A stretch of 8,543 bases of DNA, from positions 1 through 8,543 of the forward strand of contig USOZ01000058.1 in assembly GCA_900556525.1 (NCBI GenBank), written 5' to 3'. Below the pieces are notes generated by a model. The model was not told where the DNA came from, did not search any database, and saw only the letters and a list, made by a program, of their open reading frames with translations. Numbering within the stretch: the first letter of the stretch is position 1; every line of letters begins with the position of its first letter. Positions 5,584 to 8,543 of the stretch are shown one piece after another. This stretch comes from an uncultured Oscillospiraceae bacterium (GTDB lineage: Bacteria; Bacillota; Clostridia; Oscillospirales; Ruminococcaceae). The translations under genes and the position numbers were made by a program.

Positions 5584-6480
5584 GTGGATTTTGAAGAACT
5601 TCACGACATTGCGGACTATCCGAACTGGCTTGAAATAACGCCGATAGACCTCGGCCGCTCGGGCGAGAACAAATATCACATTATCCGCAACAACGGCATA
5701 CAGCTTATCCTGCGGACAAGCGATATTTCCAACTATAAGCGCCACCGCGACAGCGCGATTTTTGCGAAATATATTTTTGACACTCTCGGTCTGAACATGA
5801 ACGTCCCCATTGAAGTGGCGGCGTGCGGCGGGGACAAGCTCGCGTACACGATTTATTCGTGGGTCGAGGGAGTTGATGCAGACGGCAGGATCTTGAACCT
5901 GCATACTCCCGAACAGGCAAGATACGGCGAAAAAGCGGGACAGCTCCTTAAATATATCCATACCGTCCGCGCTCCCGACGATATTCTTCCATGGAACGTT
6001 TATTTCAGCGAGCGCCTTGACGAAATGCTGAAGCGTTTCGAGAGCTTCCGCCTTACATTCCGCGGTTCGGATAAAACGATTTCGTTCCTGCGCGGGCGCC
6101 GTGACCTGCTCAAAAACAGGCCGCAGACAGCTGTTCACGGTGACTTCCGTTCGGGAAATCTCATACTCGACAAGAACGGCGGCTACGGCATTATCGACTT
6201 CGACCGTTGGTGCTGGGGCGACCCGTATATGGATTTTCAGTGCATACGCCGTTCGTGCAGCGTGCCGTTTTCGCGAGGACAGATAAACGGCTATTTCGGG
6301 GGAACTGTCCCGGGCGACTTCTTTGCGCTTATGGCGTTCTACACCGCTGCGGACATTATCCGAGAAATATGCGGCGCATATCCCTACGGGCGCGTAGCGC
6401 TTGACGAAGCAGTGCGCTTTGCGGAAAGAACCGTCCGCGAATACAACGATTTTGAGGGATTTATCCCCACTTGGTACTAA
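5584..6480 (+). CDS. APH-family phosphotransferase (kinase fold)
   Basis: This protein has the bilobal aminoglycoside phosphotransferase/choline kinase fold. The catalytic loop VHGDFRSGN has D187 and N192, and the metal motif IIDFDRWCWGD has D205 and D207. The hinge is YSWVEG (91-96) after an N-lobe with IQLILRT (39-45). Length 298 residues fits the family. The acceptor is unknown: such proteins phosphorylate sugars, choline, small metabolites or antibiotics, and nothing in this sequence or its neighbours points to resistance. The start is GTG at 5584, seven bases after AAAGGGGG (5569-5576). A promoter lies directly upstream, and the shikimate-kinase-like gene follows after only three bases. 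The protein is cytoplasmic; no signal or membrane segment is seen. Confidence 0.85.
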   Translation: MDFEELHDIADYPNWLEITPIDLGRSGENKYHIIRNNGIQLILRTSDISNYKRHRDSAIFAKYIFDTLGLNMNVPIEVAACGGDKLAYTIYSWVEGVDADGRILNLHTPEQARYGEKAGQLLKYIHTVRAPDDILPWNVYFSERLDEMLKRFESFRLTFRGSDKTISFLRGRRDLLKNRPQTAVHGDFRSGNLILDKNGGYGIIDFDRWCWGDPYMDFQCIRRSCSVPFSRGQINGYFGGTVPGDFFALMAFYTAADIIREICGAYPYGRVALDEAVRFAERTVREYNDFEGFIPTWY

Positions 6481-6483
6481 AAA

Positions 6484-6996
6484 ATGGAAAATATTATTTT
6501 AACGGGAATGCCCGGCTGCGGAAAAAGCACGGTCGGCGTTATCCTCGCCAAAACGCTCGGTATGGATTTTATCGACACCGACCTTATAATCCAGCTTCAG
6601 CAGAACGAAAAGCTGCAGGCCCTTGTGAACAAATACGGAACGGAGCGTTTCCGTGAATTTGAGGAACAGGCGCTTCTCTCTGTGACCGCCGAAAAGAACA
6701 CCGTTCTTGCCACGGGCGGAAGCGCGGTGTTCTGTGAAAAGGGCATGGCACATCTCAAACAGCACGGAGTTTGCGTTTATCTTGAAGTGAGCTGCGAGGA
6801 GCTTATCCGCCGCCTTACCAACATAAAAACGCGCGGGATTGCCGCCAAAAAGGGCATGACGGTAGCGGATATATTCCGCGAGAGAAGCCCATACTACGAA
6901 AAATACGCCGATTATCGCGTAAAATGCGACGATATGCACATTGAGGACGTTGTCGCAAAGATAATCGAAGAAATTTCAGGCGCAGGTGGCTTATGA
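6484..6996 (+). CDS. aroK: Shikimate kinase family protein
   Basis: Shikimate kinase adds phosphate from ATP to shikimate in the aromatic amino acid pathway. The 170-residue protein has Walker A GMPGCGKST (8-16), the substrate aspartates FIDTD (29-33), FREFEE with R57, ATGGSAV (77-82), the lid arginine R117 in KTRGI, and RSPYYEKYAD with R134 (134-143). The glycine triplet of typical shikimate kinases (GGG) is GGS here; many clostridial homologues I recall share this. There is no visible ribosome binding site; the start lies three bases after the phosphotransferase stop, so translation is probably coupled. Its stop overlaps the start of the VTC gene by four bases (ATGA). No other shikimate pathway gene is nearby, so a different small-molecule substrate cannot be excluded. 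Confidence 0.82.
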   Translation: MENIILTGMPGCGKSTVGVILAKTLGMDFIDTDLIIQLQQNEKLQALVNKYGTERFREFEEQALLSVTAEKNTVLATGGSAVFCEKGMAHLKQHGVCVYLEVSCEELIRRLTNIKTRGIAAKKGMTVADIFRERSPYYEKYADYRVKCDDMHIEDVVAKIIEEISGAGGL

Positions 6997-7706
6997 GATA
7001 CAACAGACAATACCGCCATGAGCTGAAATACTGGGTTTCACGCGGTACATACGAAGTCCTGCGGCAGCGCTTCCGCGCGGTAATGAAGCCCGACGAACAC
7101 GCCCAAAGCGGAGGATACCGCATAACGAGCCTTTATTTTGACGACGTTTATGAAACTGCGTACCGCGAAAAAATGAACGGAATGCTCTACCGAAAAAAGT
7201 TCCGCATACGCACATACGACCTTGACCCGTCATTTATACGCCTTGAAGAAAAGTGCAAGGAAAATAACGTAGGGTATAAAAAGAGCGCGGTTCTCACTCG
7301 CAGCGAATACATTGATATTTTAAGCGGAAAAACGTCGTTTCTTGCCGACGAGCGCTTTCTCGGGACTGCCGCCGAAGATTTTTTCTATTCAACTTCCGCA
7401 GTTTTGCAAAAGCCTGCGGTTATCGTTGACTATTACCGCGAACCGTATCTGTGCGACGCGGGAAATGTCCGCCTAACATTTGACAGCAGGCTTTCCGTCT
7501 GCGCAAATACGTTTGATATGTTCGACGAAAAAGCCGTTTTTTCTCCCGTATTTGAACAGGGTGACATTCTTCTCGAAGTGAAATACGACAATTTTCTGCC
7601 CGGATTTATTGAACAAATTCTCTCGGGCGTTGCACTCGATTATGATTCCGTTTCCAAATTTATTTTGTGCAGTGATAAGGCAAAACAGCTGCGCTTCGGA
7701 ATATGA
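6993..7706 (+). CDS. VTC-domain protein (putative polyphosphate polymerase)
   Basis: The VTC domain is the catalytic tunnel domain of yeast Vtc4, which makes polyphosphate from ATP; bacterial homologues are usually called polyphosphate polymerase domain proteins. In 237 residues the expected basic and acidic sites appear in order: RHELKY (8-13), SLYFDD (46-51), FRIRTY with R71/R73 (70-75), RLEEKCKE with K87, GYKKS (94-98), DYYREPY with R149, VRLTFDS (159-165), LLEVKYD with E195 and K197, and SKFILC with K222. These match the known nucleotide, phosphate and metal contacts of Vtc4 by pattern (inference). No membrane segment is seen. The start overlaps the previous stop by four bases; the DUF4956 membrane gene follows after 23 bases, the usual partner of bacterial VTC genes. 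Enzyme activity of this one is not shown. Confidence 0.88.
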   Translation: MRYNRQYRHELKYWVSRGTYEVLRQRFRAVMKPDEHAQSGGYRITSLYFDDVYETAYREKMNGMLYRKKFRIRTYDLDPSFIRLEEKCKENNVGYKKSAVLTRSEYIDILSGKTSFLADERFLGTAAEDFFYSTSAVLQKPAVIVDYYREPYLCDAGNVRLTFDSRLSVCANTFDMFDEKAVFSPVFEQGDILLEVKYDNFLPGFIEQILSGVALDYDSVSKFILCSDKAKQLRFGI

Positions 7707-7713
7707 AACCCGC

Positions 7714-7720
7714 GAAAGGA
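7714..7720 (+). promoter_or_regulatory. Ribosome binding site of the DUF4956 gene
   Basis: GAAAGGA stands nine bases before the ATG at 7730, in the 23-base gap after the VTC gene, and confirms that start. Confidence 0.65.
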
Positions 7721-7729
7721 TAAAATAAA

Positions 7730-8407
7730 ATGAAAGTATTAAGCATAATTGACGACACTTTACAGCTTTTCAAGGACGCGCTGAATTTCACTGCGCTTAC
7801 CCCCGCAGGAATGATCGCAGCCATGCTCTCCGCTCTCGTCTGCGGAATAATCATCTATCTGGTATACCGCTTCTGTTACCGCGGAGTTGTTTACAGCGAC
7901 AATTTCAACATTCTCCTCGTGATGATAACCTCTATCACAGGCTTCATCATCATGACGATCAGCTCGAACGTCGTTCTTTCGCTCGGTATGGTCGGCGCGC
8001 TCTCTATCGTGCGTTTCCGCGCGGCAATTAAGGATCCGCTCGACATAGGCTTTCTTTTCTGGTCGATCGCAGCGGGCATAACCGCAGGCGCGGGGCTGTA
8101 TTTCGCAGCAGTTTTCGGGACAATTCTTATTGCCGCGATATACATAGTATTCAGCGCGATAAAGACCCAGAAGCGCAACTATCTGCTTATAGTTCACTAC
8201 AGCGACAGCGCTGAGCAGAACGTTAATGCAGTTCTCGGCGCGATCAAATACCGCCTCAAAAACAAAACTAAAACAGGCGGCTCAAACGAACTTACAATCG
8301 AAGTTAAGGTGAAAAACAACGACACCTCGCACATTTCCAGGTTTCAGGAGATTGACGGCGTATCGTCGGTAACGCTGCTAGAATACAGCGGAGAATACAT
8401 GAATTAA
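7730..8407 (+). CDS. DUF4956 family membrane protein
   Basis: This 225-residue protein has a short amphipathic N-terminus, then membrane segments at about 26-48, 58-80, 106-120 and 122-143. The family hallmark lies between the second and third: GMVGALSIVRFRAAIKDPLD (86-105). The last 75 residues are soluble and resemble a small alpha/beta domain (YLLIVHYSD, then ELTIEVKVKNND, then VSSVTLLEYSG). The role of the family is not established; it is commonly found next to VTC and CotH-like genes, which suggests a membrane partner for polyphosphate or a surface process (inference). No CotH gene is seen before the window ends. The fourth gene of the run from 5584, it has its own ribosome binding site. 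A 24-base piece of it (8307-8330) recurs at the window end. Confidence 0.88.
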   Translation: MKVLSIIDDTLQLFKDALNFTALTPAGMIAAMLSALVCGIIIYLVYRFCYRGVVYSDNFNILLVMITSITGFIIMTISSNVVLSLGMVGALSIVRFRAAIKDPLDIGFLFWSIAAGITAGAGLYFAAVFGTILIAAIYIVFSAIKTQKRNYLLIVHYSDSAEQNVNAVLGAIKYRLKNKTKTGGSNELTIEVKVKNNDTSHISRFQEIDGVSSVTLLEYSGEYMN

Positions 8408-8411
8408 GGGG

Positions 8412-8439
8412 AACGCCGAGGCTTGCGGGCTTCGGCGTT
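8412..8439 (+). repeat. GC-rich stem-loop after the DUF4956 gene
   Basis: AACGCCGA (8412-8419) pairs perfectly with TCGGCGTT (8432-8439). The stem can extend by four more pairs (two of them G.T) to a TGCG tetraloop. No T-tract follows, so it is not a standard intrinsic terminator. It could stabilise the 3' end of the transcript or be part of an intergenic repeat. Confidence 0.6.
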
Positions 8440-8448
8440 AGGGGATAT

Positions 8449-8512
8449 ACAAGCGCAACCCCTCGCCGGTTTTGGCGATAAAAAGGGCAGTGGACAAGCG
8501 CAAACCCTCGCC
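8449..8512 (+). repeat. Direct repeat with 45-base period
   Basis: ACAAGCGCAA(C/A)CCCTCGCC occurs at 8449-8467 and 8494-8512, with one difference in 19 bases. The spacer holds a small CGCC / GGCG hairpin. It may be the start of a longer intergenic repeat family cut by the window end. It is not a CRISPR: only two units, with no palindromic repeat core. Confidence 0.55.
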
Positions 8513-8519
8513 CGCTCCG

Positions 8520-8543
8520 AGGTGAAAAACAACGACACCTCGC
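8520..8543 (+). repeat. Exact 24-base copy of an internal DUF4956 gene segment at the window end
   Basis: The last 24 bases are identical to 8307-8330, 213 bases earlier, which is a multiple of three, and in the same frame (VKNNDTS). The match stops at the window edge. It forms a short hairpin, GAGGTG / CACCTC, if the preceding G is counted. An assembly loop at the contig end is the simplest explanation. Confidence 0.75.

Noticed and set aside
5584..6480. Aminoglycoside resistance gene
   Set aside because: Only the general APH fold motifs are present; the neighbours are housekeeping or VTC-type genes, with no resistance or mobile context.
8412..8439. Intrinsic terminator after DUF4956
   Set aside because: The hairpin is strong but is followed by AGGGGAT rather than a T-tract.

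Overview
The window looks like a metagenomic contig from a gut or rumen community, and it appears to be chimeric. Positions 1 to about 720 hold the N-terminal 215 codons of a DnaX (DNA polymerase III gamma/tau) gene. Its [17 protein letters not shown] N-terminus and A-rich codon use recall Treponema-like spirochaetes. At about 699-723 it changes within a stretch of roughly 21-25 bases into the 3' part of rpsB, in another frame. From there on everything looks like one Bacillota genome, probably a clostridial Oscillospiraceae/Ruminococcaceae-type organism. The grounds are the rpsB-tsf order, strong AGGAG-type ribosome binding sites, sigma-A-type promoters and the protein styles. The taxonomy is inference from memory of these families; no search was run.

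Layout of the Bacillota part. (1) rpsB (3' end) and tsf, co-directional, end at 2073. (2) A 460-base convergent intergenic region, 2074-2534, is packed with hairpin-forming repeats. It has two 99-base copies of a palindromic element flanked by TA, an intrinsic terminator between them, and a 161-base palindromic element that seems to have inserted, with a TAG duplication, exactly at the right edge of the second copy. (3) A minus-strand gene encodes a membrane-anchored LytR-CpsA-Psr-like protein lacking the usual catalytic arginines. (4) A 188-base region carries two good promoters pointing at each other, one for the LCP-like gene and one for alr. (5) A plus-strand run follows: alr (alanine racemase), a PHP-family phosphoesterase, an internal promoter, an APH-fold phosphotransferase, a shikimate-kinase-like protein, a VTC-domain protein and a DUF4956 membrane protein. 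(6) The last 136 bases hold a GC-rich stem-loop, a 45-base-period direct repeat and a terminal 24-base exact copy of part of the DUF4956 gene.

How the genes fit together: rpsB/tsf are translation housekeeping genes. The LCP-like protein and Alr both point to the cell envelope. The VTC and DUF4956 genes are a recognised pair in Bacillota, linked by homology to polyphosphate synthesis, though the bacterial role is unsettled. Here they sit in a tight run with a kinase-fold protein (3-base gap) and a small nucleotide kinase (4-base overlap), so co-expression is likely. The points most worth a second look are the chimeric junction, the nested repeat elements, the face-to-face promoters, the degenerate LCP protein and the kinase-VTC-DUF4956 gene set.
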